Shown here piece after piece: positions 18,379-27,449 of a stretch of DNA of 33,739 nucleotides. Source of the stretch: Sphingomonadales bacterium. GTDB taxonomy: Bacteria; Pseudomonadota; Alphaproteobacteria; Sphingomonadales; Sphingomonadaceae. The position numbers and the translations under genes were made by a program. The notes below the pieces were generated by a model. It ran no database searches, had not been told where the DNA came from, and worked only from the letters and a program-made list of their open reading frames with translations. The DNA lies in the NCBI GenBank assembly GCA_027483465.1, contig JAIXUQ010000079.1:1-33739 (forward strand), in the 5' to 3' direction. Numbering within the stretch: the stretch's first letter is position 1; the number at the start of each line of letters is the position of its first letter.

Positions 18379-19461
18379 ATGCCGGTCGCGCCCCACCTTG
18401 AAACGCTCAGCCTGGCCCATGTGCCGGCCGCCGGCGCCGACGGGTTTGACGGCCACGAGGCGGTGCATCTGGTGCGCGATGCCACCAGCGGCCTGCATGC
18501 CATCATCGCCATCCATTCCACCCATCTTGGCCCGGCGGCCGGCGGGGTGCGGCGCTGGGCCTATGCCAGCGAGGCGGCCGCGCTCACCGATGCGCTGCGC
18601 CTGTCGCGGGGCATGAGTTACAAGAATGCCATGGCCGGGCTGCCGGCCGGCGGCGGCAAGGCGGTGGTGCTGGCCGATGCGCCCAAGACCGATGCGCTGC
18701 TGGCGGCCTTTGGCGATGCGGTGGCGGCGCTGGGCGGCCGCTATGTCACCGCCGAGGATGTCGGCATGACGGAGCATGACATGGTGGTGATTGCCGGCCG
18801 CACCCGGCACGTGGCGGGCCTGCCGGTGGGCGCCGGCCGCGTGGGCGGCAATCCCGGCCCGTTCACCGCGCGCGGCGTGCTGGCCGGCATCCGGGCGGCG
18901 GTGCGCCACAAGCTGGGCCGTGATGGCGTGCGCGGGCTGCACATCGCCATCCAAGGCGTGGGCAGCGTGGGCGGTGCGCTGGCGCGGGCGCTGGCGGCGG
19001 CGGGCGCCCGCCTCACGCTGGCCGATGCCGATGCCGGCCGCGCCGCCACCCTGGCCGCCGCACTGGGCGCGCAGGCCGTGCCGGTGGACCGGATCATGCG
19101 CGTGCCGGCCGACGTGTTCAGCCCCAACGCGCTGGGCGCCATCCTGGATGAAGCCAGCATCGCCGCGCTGGATGTGGCCATCGTGGCCGGCGCCGCCAAC
19201 AACCAACTGGCCACCCCCGCCGACGGCGCCCGGCTGGCGGCGCGCGCCATCCTTTATGCCCCCGATTATGTGATCAACGCCGGCGGCATCATCAGCGTGG
19301 TGGCCGAATATCTGGGCGAAGCCAGCCTTGATGGCGTCAACGCCCAGGTCGACGCCATCGGCCCGCGCCTTGCCAGCCTGTTTGCCGAAGCCGATGCCAG
19401 CGGCGAGGCCACCGATGTGCTGGCCGACCGGGCGGCGCGCCGGCTGATCGGCCGTCAGTAG
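18379..19461 (+). CDS. Leucine/valine/phenylalanine-type amino acid dehydrogenase
   Basis: 360 residues of the Glu/Leu/Phe/Val dehydrogenase superfamily, NAD-dependent oxidative deamination of amino acids to 2-oxo acids. K82 (MSYKNAM) and K94 (AGGGKAV) have the spacing of the catalytic pair in leucine dehydrogenase; GVGSVGG (about 195-201) is the dinucleotide fold, and GAANNQL and NAGGIISV are typical. Branched-chain substrates are most likely but not provable. Start 18379 is preferred over 18346 because GGAG (18367-18370) lies eight bases upstream. Its end overlaps the tamB stop by seven bases, tail to tail. Confidence 0.9.
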   Translation: MPVAPHLETLSLAHVPAAGADGFDGHEAVHLVRDATSGLHAIIAIHSTHLGPAAGGVRRWAYASEAAALTDALRLSRGMSYKNAMAGLPAGGGKAVVLADAPKTDALLAAFGDAVAALGGRYVTAEDVGMTEHDMVVIAGRTRHVAGLPVGAGRVGGNPGPFTARGVLAGIRAAVRHKLGRDGVRGLHIAIQGVGSVGGALARALAAAGARLTLADADAGRAATLAAALGAQAVPVDRIMRVPADVFSPNALGAILDEASIAALDVAIVAGAANNQLATPADGARLAARAILYAPDYVINAGGIISVVAEYLGEASLDGVNAQVDAIGPRLASLFAEADASGEATDVLADRAARRLIGRQ

Positions 19462-22400
19462 TCGCGCGTCCACCTGAGGCCGGCCGAGGTGCCACCCAGG
19501 GTGGCGACGCTGCTGAGCAGGGCCAGCGAGCGGGTGAGGCCGATTTCGATGCTGGTGGCGGTATAGCCCTGCGCATCGGTGGCGAGTTCGACATAGACAT
19601 TGCGGCCGAGATATTGCCCGGCCGCCACCGAGGTCTTGCGGCCCATGGTGGCATCGGCGGGCAGGATGCGCAGCCGATCAATGCCCAGCCCGCGCGAGAC
19701 GGCGCCGATCGGGTTGAAGCCGCCGCCGCGCAAGCTGGTCAGCGCGCCGGCCAGCTGGATGGCTTCGGGGGCGGAGAGGTTGGTGACGCGGGTGCCAAAC
19801 AGCACGCGGCTGAGCACCTCGTCTTCGGGCAGCGCCGGCACCGAGGAGAAGCTGATCTGCGGGCGCTGCGCCGTGCCTTCGATGCTGAGCAGCGCGGTGA
19901 AGCCGTTGCCGGTGTTTTCCGCCGCGACATTGATGATCGGATCGGGCGGATAGCCGCCCTGAAAGCGGATGTCGCCGCGGGTGAGCTGGAACCGCTTGCC
20001 GGCAAAATCATAATCGCCGCGCACCAGTTGCACCCGGCCAAACAGTTCGGGCGCAGTGGCGGCGCCGCGCAGCCGCACATTGGCCTGCCATTCCGATGTG
20101 ATGCCCATGCCCGTCACCATCAACTGGCGATCGGCGGTGATGGCCAGATTATAGAGCCAGCGGGTGGGCGGCACATATTGCGCCACGCGGCGGCCGAGCA
20201 GGCGGGTGTTGCGCTCCGTCACCGCCAGCACCGGCACATCGGCCACTGCGGTGCGGCCCACGCGATATTCGGCGCGCGCCAGTTTGATCGTGCCCGAAAC
20301 CACGCCGCCATATTCGTCGGTCGCGATGCGGATGGTGCCGCTGCCGCTGGCGCTCACATCGTCGCGGCCCAAAATCGCCGCATCGGTGGCCACCAGCCTG
20401 ATATCCATGGGAAAGCCGCGCTCCAGCGACAGATCGATGCTGCCCGAACCGGTGATGCGCCCGGCGCCCGATGTGCCGGCAAAGCGCAGCAACTCCAGCC
20501 TGGAGGCGTTGAAGCGGGCATCCAGGCTGGCATCGCTGGCCACCGCGCCCAGCAGCGGCGCTTCCACCCGGGCCTGGCGGGCGATCAGCCGGCCGGCAAT
20601 CTGCGGATCGCCCAGCGTGCCGGCCAGATCGGCCGCCACCTGCACGCGCCCGCGCACATCCAGCGCGGTGAGGCCAGACAGGCCCCACAGATCCTGCGCC
20701 GGCCCGGCATAGCGCAACTGCCCGCTGATGGGCGCGGCGGCCAGCCCGGCCAGCCAGCTTTCTGTCCCGGCCGCCGCCGGGCCCAGCCGGGCCTGGGCGC
20801 GGCCTTCCACCGCGCCGGCGCGCAGGATCACCGCCTTCACCAGCGTGCCATCGCTGCCCAGCACGGCATTCACCCCCAGATCAATCGGCGTGGAGGTGGC
20901 GGCGACCGCACTGCGCGACAGGCCGTTGAGGCGCAGATTGGCCCGCCCGCGCGGGGGCTGGCCGGCGGCGGCGGCCACATCGATGTCGCCCGAAACCCGC
21001 CCGGCCAGATTGACCGAGGGATAGGCCAGGCCCACCACCGCCAGCGAGACGCGATCCAGCCGCGCCACCAGCCGGCGGCGGGCGCCCCAATCGCCGGCCA
21101 GTTCGGCATTGCCCAGTTCGCTGCTGATGCGGGTGGTGGACAGATGCCAGCCCTGATCATCGCGGCTGAGCGTGGCCGGCCCGGTGAGCCGCGCCACCCG
21201 GCCATCATAGCTGCCATCGCCGGAAAAGGTCGCGCTGTCGGGCGTGATCGCGGCGGCCAGCGCGATGCGGAACGGGGCGCCGCTGTCGCCCGACAGTGTC
21301 AGGCTGGCCTTGCCGCTGCCATCGGCCAGATCGATGCGGCCGCTGGCAGTGTCGATCACCAGATTGCCGCGCTCCAGCCCCCTGAAACTGGCGCTGCCCT
21401 GCAATTGCGGCCCGCTGGCCGGCAGCAGCAGCCGCGCCGCCAGCCGCAGTTGATCAATGGCGATCGGCGTCTCCTGCACCAGCCGCACATTGTCCCCACC
21501 CACGTCCAGATCGGCCCGCTGCACCGCCCCGGCCGCGGCCAGTTGCAGCGTGCCGGCCAGGCCCTGGCCGCTCAGCTTCAGCGTGCCGGCCAGCGGCCCC
21601 GCCGCCTGTTGTTCGGCGCTGCCGCTGGCGGTGAAGCCGGCCAGCGTGAGCCGGGCGATGTCGAGCCGCAGCGCCGGTTCGATGGCGATAGCGGCCGACA
21701 GTGCGGCCGGCCCGGCCGGCGTGGCGGCATCGGCGCTGATGCGCCACTGGCCGTCGCGCTGCTCAAGATCGGCGCGCACATCGCTGAGGCCATAGCCGGG
21801 GCGGGGCAGCAGCAGCGCCAGCCGCAGCGCCGCCAGCGGGCCGCCGCCATCCACGCGGAAGCCGCCAAAATCCGTGCTGCGCCCCGAAACCGCCAGCGCC
21901 AACGCGCCGGCGCGCCAGCCAATCTCGCCGCTGGCGGTGAGTTTCGGGCTGCCCAGCGCCACATTGCTGGCCGCCAGCGCCAGCCCCGGTTGCAGCGCCA
22001 GCCGGGCCGAAAGCGTGAGGCCGCCGCCGGTGGCCCGGGTGAGCGCGCTGGCCGGCGGCCGGGCGGCGATCAGGCGGATGTCACCGCTGCCACTCAGGCC
22101 GGGCTTGAGCGCGAAATTGATCGTGGCATCGCTGCTGCCCAACAATGGAAGGGCCCAGCCGCGCACATCGGCGGCGATCTGCGCCCCCCACGCGCCGCTG
22201 GCCGGCACCCAGATGAAGCCGATGCGGCCCGAAGCCGGCCCGGCCTTCACGCCGATGCCGCTGCCCGACAAGGTGCCGCGCGCCCAGGTGAGCGGCCCGC
22301 TGGCCTGCCAGCCGCCAGCCAGCGGGGCGAGCGCCGGCGGCAGGCCGGCGATGGCGCTGGCGCTGAGCGCCGCCGGGGTGGCGGCGCCGGGATCATTGGC

Positions 22401-23576
22401 ATCGATGATGGCGTTGGCGGCCACGCCGATCAGGCCGATGCCGCCGGGCAGATCGGCCCGCGCCGCCGTGGCGCGCACCGCCACCGCCGGCGCCAGCCAC
22501 GGGCCTGACAGCCGGCCGCTGAGCCGGAGGCCCGACAGGGCGAGGCTGGACGACAGCGGCGCGCGCTCGGCCAATTGCAGCGCGGCCTCCCCGGTTTCGA
22601 TGCGTTCGGCCGCCCGGTCAACCGTGGCGGCGATGCGTCCGTTCAGCCAGCGGCCGGTGGCGGTGGCGGTGACCTGCAGGGCATCGTCGCGCGGGCGGGC
22701 GCGCAGGCTGATGGCCAGGCCGCCGGCCAGCAGGCGGGCGGCGGTGGCATTGGCCAACAGCGCGGCCGGATCGATGCGGCCGGCCAGCCCGAATTCGCCG
22801 CCATCCAGCGTGATCGCGGCATCGGCCAGGGCCGCGCCGCCGCTGCTGGCCGTCAGCCGGCCGCGCCAGGCCCGCCAGCGCCCGCGCCCGCTGGCGCTGG
22901 CCGACAGGCCGGATTTCACCCCGCTGAGCGCAGCCACGAGCCCGCCGGCCGGCGCCTCCAGCCGGGCATCGAGGGCGAACCTGTCCCGGTCAGGCTCGGC
23001 ATCCAGATCGATCAGCAGCCGATCAAGCCCGCCGGCGCTGGCGGTGAGTTTCAGCAGCGCCCGCCCCGCCGTGATGCGCACCCGGCCGTTCAGGCTGGCG
23101 CTGCGGGCCGGGCCGGCGATACCGGCGGCGATCAGGATGCGGGGGGCGGAAAGCTGATCGATGCTGATGTCAAGATCGGGCAGCAGGCGCGGATCACGGG
23201 TGGGGCGCAGGGCCGGCAGGCGTTCGATGGCGATGGTGCCGGTGGTGATGCGGCGGGCGGCGAAATGGCGGGAGGCGAGTTCGAGCGGGGACCAATCGAG
23301 GCTGAGCCGATCGATGCGGGCAAAGCGGCCGGCGGGATCATGCACCTCCACCCCCAGCAGGGTGGCGCGGTGCCACAGGCTGCCATCGATGCGCTGCACC
23401 CGGAACGACAGGCCCGATTCCAGCACCAGCGCCGGCAGTTGCCGCACCAGCCAGGCCCGGCCGGGCGCGGTATCAAGCGCGAAGGGCAGCGCGGCGACGA
23501 GCGCCAGCAGCAGCGCCAGGCCGGCCAGCAGCGCCGGCCAGCGGGGGAAGCGGCGGGCGGGGCTCGCCGTGTCCAT
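19455..23576 (-). CDS. tamB: Translocation and assembly module protein TamB
   Basis: 1373 residues. One N-terminal membrane anchor (about 13-35) is followed by a very long periplasmic region of repeated beta strands (AsmA/TamB hydrophobic-groove type) and the conserved C-terminal TamB/DUF490 domain, seen in GRVQLVRGDYDFAGKRFQLTRG and GLRWTRDY at the end. TamB proteins span the periplasm and work with TamA in outer-membrane protein assembly and probably lipid transport. The ATG overlaps the tamA stop by one base (TGATG), so the two are translationally coupled. Somewhat longer than the E. coli protein (about 1260). It converges on the dehydrogenase gene with a seven-base overlap. Confidence 0.94.
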   Translation of the reverse strand: MDTASPARRFPRWPALLAGLALLLALVAALPFALDTAPGRAWLVRQLPALVLESGLSFRVQRIDGSLWHRATLLGVEVHDPAGRFARIDRLSLDWSPLELASRHFAARRITTGTIAIERLPALRPTRDPRLLPDLDISIDQLSAPRILIAAGIAGPARSASLNGRVRITAGRALLKLTASAGGLDRLLIDLDAEPDRDRFALDARLEAPAGGLVAALSGVKSGLSASASGRGRWRAWRGRLTASSGGAALADAAITLDGGEFGLAGRIDPAALLANATAARLLAGGLAISLRARPRDDALQVTATATGRWLNGRIAATVDRAAERIETGEAALQLAERAPLSSSLALSGLRLSGRLSGPWLAPAVAVRATAARADLPGGIGLIGVAANAIIDANDPGAATPAALSASAIAGLPPALAPLAGGWQASGPLTWARGTLSGSGIGVKAGPASGRIGFIWVPASGAWGAQIAADVRGWALPLLGSSDATINFALKPGLSGSGDIRLIAARPPASALTRATGGGLTLSARLALQPGLALAASNVALGSPKLTASGEIGWRAGALALAVSGRSTDFGGFRVDGGGPLAALRLALLLPRPGYGLSDVRADLEQRDGQWRISADAATPAGPAALSAAIAIEPALRLDIARLTLAGFTASGSAEQQAAGPLAGTLKLSGQGLAGTLQLAAAGAVQRADLDVGGDNVRLVQETPIAIDQLRLAARLLLPASGPQLQGSASFRGLERGNLVIDTASGRIDLADGSGKASLTLSGDSGAPFRIALAAAITPDSATFSGDGSYDGRVARLTGPATLSRDDQGWHLSTTRISSELGNAELAGDWGARRRLVARLDRVSLAVVGLAYPSVNLAGRVSGDIDVAAAAGQPPRGRANLRLNGLSRSAVAATSTPIDLGVNAVLGSDGTLVKAVILRAGAVEGRAQARLGPAAAGTESWLAGLAAAPISGQLRYAGPAQDLWGLSGLTALDVRGRVQVAADLAGTLGDPQIAGRLIARQARVEAPLLGAVASDASLDARFNASRLELLRFAGTSGAGRITGSGSIDLSLERGFPMDIRLVATDAAILGRDDVSASGSGTIRIATDEYGGVVSGTIKLARAEYRVGRTAVADVPVLAVTERNTRLLGRRVAQYVPPTRWLYNLAITADRQLMVTGMGITSEWQANVRLRGAATAPELFGRVQLVRGDYDFAGKRFQLTRGDIRFQGGYPPDPIINVAAENTGNGFTALLSIEGTAQRPQISFSSVPALPEDEVLSRVLFGTRVTNLSAPEAIQLAGALTSLRGGGFNPIGAVSRGLGIDRLRILPADATMGRKTSVAAGQYLGRNVYVELATDAQGYTATSIEIGLTRSLALLSSVATLGGTSAGLRWTRDY

Positions 23577-25537
23577 CAGAAGGCCTGCCCGATCGAGACA
23601 TAGAAGACGATGCGCGGATCGCCGGCGCGCGGATTGACCGGCGTGGCGATATCGATGCGCACCGGGCCAAAGCCGGTGTAGACGCGCGCGCCGATGCCGG
23701 CCCCCAGCGACAGCCGGTCAAAGGCCGGGGTGGTGCCGGTGGAGACTTCGCCGGCATCGAGGAATGCGACCAGCCCCAGATCCTGGCCAAAGGCCTGGAA
23801 GCGGTAGCGCGCCTCGGCGGCGAGTTCGGTGAGGCTGTTGCCGCCGGTGGGCACATTTTCGGCATTGCGCGGGCCAACGCCTTGAAACACATAGCCGCGC
23901 ACCGAACCGCCGCCGCCGGCATAGAAGCGGCGATCCGGCGCGATCACGCCGCGGCTGGCGCCGATGATGCTGCCGATGTGGAACCGCCCGGCCAGCACCA
24001 GCGGGCCCACCGGCTGATAGGCGGTGGTTTCGAATTGCGCCTTGACATAGTTGAAGTTGGTCTGGTTCCTCAGCGTGAATTCCGGGCTGAGCCGGGTGGT
24101 GAGGCGAAAGCCGCGCGAGGGGTTGAGCAGATCGTCGGACTGGTCCCAGGTGAGGCTGGCGGGCAGGGCGAGCACGGTGAAGGTGCGGCGCGGATCGCCG
24201 GCGGCCGAACGGTCCCGCTGGCTGGTGATCAGCGCCTGGGCGCCAACGCTCCAGGTCCAGTCCTTTTGCCAGATGATGTTGCTTTCGCGGGCCAGCGCGG
24301 CGGTCACCCCGATGGTTTCGGCGGCGAAGGCGAATTGTTGGCTGGCCGAAAAGCCGCCCGATGCCAGCAGGATCTGATCGCGGCGGCGGAAATTGCGGCG
24401 GCGCAATTCCACCTGGGCCACCTGCTCACGCTCGGCCGCTACGGCGCGGGCGGTGAAGGCGCCTTCGGGCGGGAACAGGTTGCGGTGGGTCCAGCTGCCT
24501 TCCAGCCGCACGCCCTGGCCGGTGGAAAAGCCGCCGGCCAGCGCGATGGTGCGCAGCGGCGCCGGCTCGGTGCTCACCGCCAGGTCAACGCTCTGGCGGC
24601 CGTCCGCGGCGATGGCGCCTTCGGTGGGTGTCACGCTCACGGCGCCGAACAGGCCGGTTTGCACCAGCGCGCGGCGCAGATCATCGCGCCCGGCTTCGGA
24701 ATAACGGTCCCCGGGCTTGAAGCGGGCGAGGCTGGCGACATGGGCATCATCAAAGCCGCGCGCCGTGGTGGTGATGCTGATGCGGCCAAACACCCCGCGC
24801 CGGCCCAGATCGACCTGCTGGCTGAAGCGGGCATCGCGGCTGGCGTGGTCAATTGTGATTTCGGGCGGCAGGATGCGCGGGAAGGGATAGCCGGCATCGG
24901 CCAGGCGCAGCGGCAGCGCGGTTTCGGCAGCCTGCACGCGCGCCGCCTCCAGCGGATCGCCCACCCGGATCGGCAACAGGCGCGAGACGATGCGGCCGGG
25001 ATCGGCCGGCCCCACCGCGCCTTCGGGGGCGGAAATCACCAGATCGGTGATGCGATAGAGCGGGCCGGGTTCAACCGCCACCTGCACCAGGCTGGCGCGG
25101 CGGTTCCCGGCCGGCGGCGTGGTGGTGATGCGCACCGTGGCGCCATAATGGCCGATGGAGCGCAGCAGGAGATCGACAAGGTCGCGATCCTCGGCGATGC
25201 GTCGGCCCAGCTGGGCGAGGTTGGTGTCCTCCCCCCGGTGCAGCCACAGCGATGACAGGCCGCGGAATTCATCATCCAGGCCCAGTTCATCCAGGCCCTT
25301 CAGTTCGATCTGGTAGCGGATGGCGCTGGCTTCGGGTTCGGCCGCGGCGGTGGTTTCGGGCGTGATGTCGGGCCAGGCCAGGGTTTCGCCATCCACGCCG
25401 GGCAGATCGGGCAGCGGCGCATCGGGGCCGGGCAGGGGGCTTTCGTCCACCGGTGGCGGCTGTGGTGGCGCTGGTTGGGCCGATGCCGGCTGGGCGCTCA
25501 GGCCAGCGGCCAGCAGGGCAGGGAGGAAACGTCGCAC
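23576..25537 (-). CDS. tamA: Outer-membrane assembly protein TamA (Omp85/BamA family)
   Basis: 653 residues. A signal peptide (MRRFLPALLAAGLSAQPASA) and a proline-rich linker lead to POTRA-type periplasmic domains (to about 320) and an Omp85 beta barrel. The barrel carries the lumen-loop motif VRGY (GGSVRGYVFQGVGPR) and ends in phenylalanine (VSIGQAF), the usual outer-membrane sorting signal. The start is GTG at 25537, chosen because the signal peptide begins there; the ribosome-binding site is weak (AGAGG very close). Upstream in-frame sequence to 25669 lacks signal features. Pairs with tamB directly downstream. Confidence 0.93.
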   Translation of the reverse strand: MRRFLPALLAAGLSAQPASAQPAPPQPPPVDESPLPGPDAPLPDLPGVDGETLAWPDITPETTAAAEPEASAIRYQIELKGLDELGLDDEFRGLSSLWLHRGEDTNLAQLGRRIAEDRDLVDLLLRSIGHYGATVRITTTPPAGNRRASLVQVAVEPGPLYRITDLVISAPEGAVGPADPGRIVSRLLPIRVGDPLEAARVQAAETALPLRLADAGYPFPRILPPEITIDHASRDARFSQQVDLGRRGVFGRISITTTARGFDDAHVASLARFKPGDRYSEAGRDDLRRALVQTGLFGAVSVTPTEGAIAADGRQSVDLAVSTEPAPLRTIALAGGFSTGQGVRLEGSWTHRNLFPPEGAFTARAVAAEREQVAQVELRRRNFRRRDQILLASGGFSASQQFAFAAETIGVTAALARESNIIWQKDWTWSVGAQALITSQRDRSAAGDPRRTFTVLALPASLTWDQSDDLLNPSRGFRLTTRLSPEFTLRNQTNFNYVKAQFETTAYQPVGPLVLAGRFHIGSIIGASRGVIAPDRRFYAGGGGSVRGYVFQGVGPRNAENVPTGGNSLTELAAEARYRFQAFGQDLGLVAFLDAGEVSTGTTPAFDRLSLGAGIGARVYTGFGPVRIDIATPVNPRAGDPRIVFYVSIGQAF

Positions 25538-25644
25538 GGCCTCTGGTTTACCGGATGTGGGGCGGCTGGCAACCGGGCATGGCGCGCCCAGGCCGTCTGG
25601 CGAACCCTCTGGCCAAGCCGGCGCGGAACGGGCATGGGGGCGGC

Positions 25645-25830
25645 ATGAACCGGCCATCCCCTCCCGCATCGCGGCCGCCCCAGCGTGGCGGCGGCATCCT
25701 GATCGCAGCCGGGCTGATGCTGGGCGCCGCCATCGGCGTGGCGCTGGGCCAGCCTTCGCAGGGGCTGATCATCGGCTTTGCGGTGGGGGCGGCGCTGGCC
25801 ATCGCCCTGTGGCTGGCCGATCGGCGCTGA
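25645..25830 (+). CDS. Small two-helix membrane protein, unknown function
   Basis: 61 residues: a proline/arginine-rich start (about 1-18), two hydrophobic glycine- and alanine-rich helices (about 20-38 and 43-57) joined by GQPSQG, and an ADRR end. The small-residue pattern (GLMLGAAIGVALG) suits tight helix packing. GGGG lies about seven bases before the ATG. It is divergent from tamA (107-base gap). No family recognised. Small but credible because of the clean two-helix design and ribosome-binding site. Confidence 0.6.
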   Translation: MNRPSPPASRPPQRGGGILIAAGLMLGAAIGVALGQPSQGLIIGFAVGAALAIALWLADRR

Positions 25831-25920
25831 ACCGGCGCTGAAGGGTTTTCGCCGCATTGCGCCGGCCGGCAAACTTGCTAAGGGCGCTCGGGTCAGATCC
25901 ACGGGGGCGTGAGGGGGCAT

Positions 25921-26841
25921 ATGGCAAGCGGCTTGTTTGCGCTGCTGGATGATGTGGCGGCGATTGCCAAGGTGGCGGCCGCCACGCTGGATGATACCGC
26001 GGCCGCTGCCACCCGGGCTTCGGCCAAGGCGGCCGGCGTGGTGGTGGATGATGCCGCTGTCACGCCGCGCTATGTGGTGGGCTTCACCGCCGATCGCGAA
26101 TTGCCGATCGTCGCCAAGATCGCGCGCGGCAGCCTGATCAACAAGCTGGTCTTCCTGCTGCCGGGCGCCATGGCGCTGTCCTACTTCCTCCCCGCCGCCA
26201 TCACCCCGCTGCTGATGGCCGGCGGCGCCTTCCTCTGCTTTGAGGGCGCGGAAAAACTGTGGGAAAAACTCACCCCGGCTGACGAGAGCGCCGAGGAAGC
26301 GGCCGAAACCGATCCGGTGGCGCGCGAAAATGCCATGGTGACAGGCGCGGTGCGCACCGATCTCATCCTGTCGGCCGAAATCATGGCCATCGCGCTGGGC
26401 ACGGTGGAGGGCGAACCGATCGCCGAACAGGCCATCGCGCTGGTGGCCGTGGCGCTGGGCATCACCATCCTTGTCTATGGCGCGGTGGCGCTGATCGTGA
26501 AGGCCGATGATGCCGGCGTGCGGCTGGCGCGCATGAAGAATGGCGCGGTGGCGGCGCTGGGCCGCGGGTTGGTGAGCGGCATGCCGCCGTTCCTCGCGCT
26601 GCTCGGCTGGGTGGGCCTGGCCGCGATGCTGTGGGTGGGCGGCCATATCGTGGTGGATGGCCTGGCCAAGTTCGGCGTGCATCAACCGCATGATCTGCTC
26701 CACGCCGCCATGCACATGGTGGAGGGCGGCGGCGGCCTGACCGTGTGGCTGGCGGAGGCCGGCGGCTCCGGCCTGTTTGGCCTGGTGCTGGGCGGCATCA
26801 TTGCCGGCGCCCTGCACCTGGTGCCCGGCAAGGGCCATTGA
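25921..26841 (+). CDS. DUF808 (YedI-type) inner-membrane protein
   Basis: 306 residues. The opening LFALLDDVAAIAKVAAATLDD and TPRYVVGFTADRELPIVAKIARGSLINKL are the DUF808 signature, followed by about six membrane spans and FEGAEKLWEKL. Function of the family is unknown. The ATG at 25921 has GAGGGG close upstream; a GTG at 25909 is less likely. The 90-base upstream gap contains TTGCGC (25857-25862) and GCTAAG (25877-25882) as weak promoter-like words with short spacing; I do not call them a promoter. Confidence 0.9.
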   Translation: MASGLFALLDDVAAIAKVAAATLDDTAAAATRASAKAAGVVVDDAAVTPRYVVGFTADRELPIVAKIARGSLINKLVFLLPGAMALSYFLPAAITPLLMAGGAFLCFEGAEKLWEKLTPADESAEEAAETDPVARENAMVTGAVRTDLILSAEIMAIALGTVEGEPIAEQAIALVAVALGITILVYGAVALIVKADDAGVRLARMKNGAVAALGRGLVSGMPPFLALLGWVGLAAMLWVGGHIVVDGLAKFGVHQPHDLLHAAMHMVEGGGGLTVWLAEAGGSGLFGLVLGGIIAGALHLVPGKGH

Positions 26842-26851
26842 TGCGCCTGCA

Positions 26852-26892
26852 TTGACCGGAAGGCCCGGTGCCGCGTATTGATCCGCCAATAC
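26852..26892 (+). promoter_or_regulatory. Possible promoter with overlapping inverted repeat
   Basis: TTGACC (26852-26857) and TATTGA (26876-26881) are separated by 18 bases. GTATTG-ATCCGC-CAATAC (26875-26892) is a perfect inverted repeat with 6-base arms lying across the -10 and likely start point, 15 bases before the ATG of the next gene. Seen directly; a repressor site is inferred. Confidence 0.45.
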
Positions 26893-26906
26893 AGTGGAGC
26901 CCATCG

Positions 26907-27449
26907 ATGAGAAATGCCCTTGCCGCCATCGCCCTGTGCGGGGCCATCGTGTGGTGGCAGGCGCGTTCGGTGGAGGAGGCCCCCGCCGCCCAATTGCGGC
27001 ATGCCGGCCGGCTGATGATGGATGATGCCGGCGCCGCCGACCGCAAGGGCGGCGTGCGCTTCCGCGCCGATACCGGCAGCGGCACGATGGAATTGCAGTT
27101 GCCCGGCGGCATCGCCGGCAAGTTCCCGCTGCCCGATGGGCTGGATGAGGAGGCCAAATTCGATCTTGATGGCGTGGGCCGCTATCCCGGCGCCCGGCTG
27201 GAGAGCGTGGATCTGGCCGGCGGCGGGGATCAGCCCGGCCGGGTGGTGCTGGGCTTTGCCGCGCCGGGCAGCGCCGATGCGGTGGCAGACTGGTACGAGC
27301 AGGCCTTCAGGGCGCGCGGCCGCCGCATCACCCGCAGCGGCAACCGGCTGAGCGGCATCATCGAGGACGGCGATGCCATGGTGATGCAGCTGGAAGACGC
27401 CGGCCGCGGCCAGTCCCGCGGCCGCATCACCATCACCACCAACGATTAA
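26907..27449 (+). CDS. Membrane-anchored protein of unknown function
   Basis: 180 residues. An uncleaved-looking N-terminal hydrophobic segment (about 3-19, ending VWWQAR) is followed by a soluble domain. No family was recognised. The domain includes FRADTGSGTMELQLPGG, KFPLPDGLDEEAKFDLDGVG and an alpha/beta tail (SADAVADWYEQAFRARGRRI, SGIIEDGDAMVMQLEDAG), the last part resembling the compact alpha/beta repeats seen in several small periplasmic proteins. GGAG lies eight bases before the ATG at 26907. The stop overlaps the stop of the S1/P1 nuclease gene by four bases on the opposite strand. Confidence 0.75.
   Translation: MRNALAAIALCGAIVWWQARSVEEAPAAQLRHAGRLMMDDAGAADRKGGVRFRADTGSGTMELQLPGGIAGKFPLPDGLDEEAKFDLDGVGRYPGARLESVDLAGGGDQPGRVVLGFAAPGSADAVADWYEQAFRARGRRITRSGNRLSGIIEDGDAMVMQLEDAGRGQSRGRITITTND

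Noticed and set aside
19614-22508. A 964-codon open frame on the plus strand opposite tamB
   Set aside because: Its product is low-complexity (Gly, Gln, Arg, Ala runs) with no domain or ribosome-binding site. It is the mirror of tamB's codon bias in high-GC DNA, while tamB has full family support.
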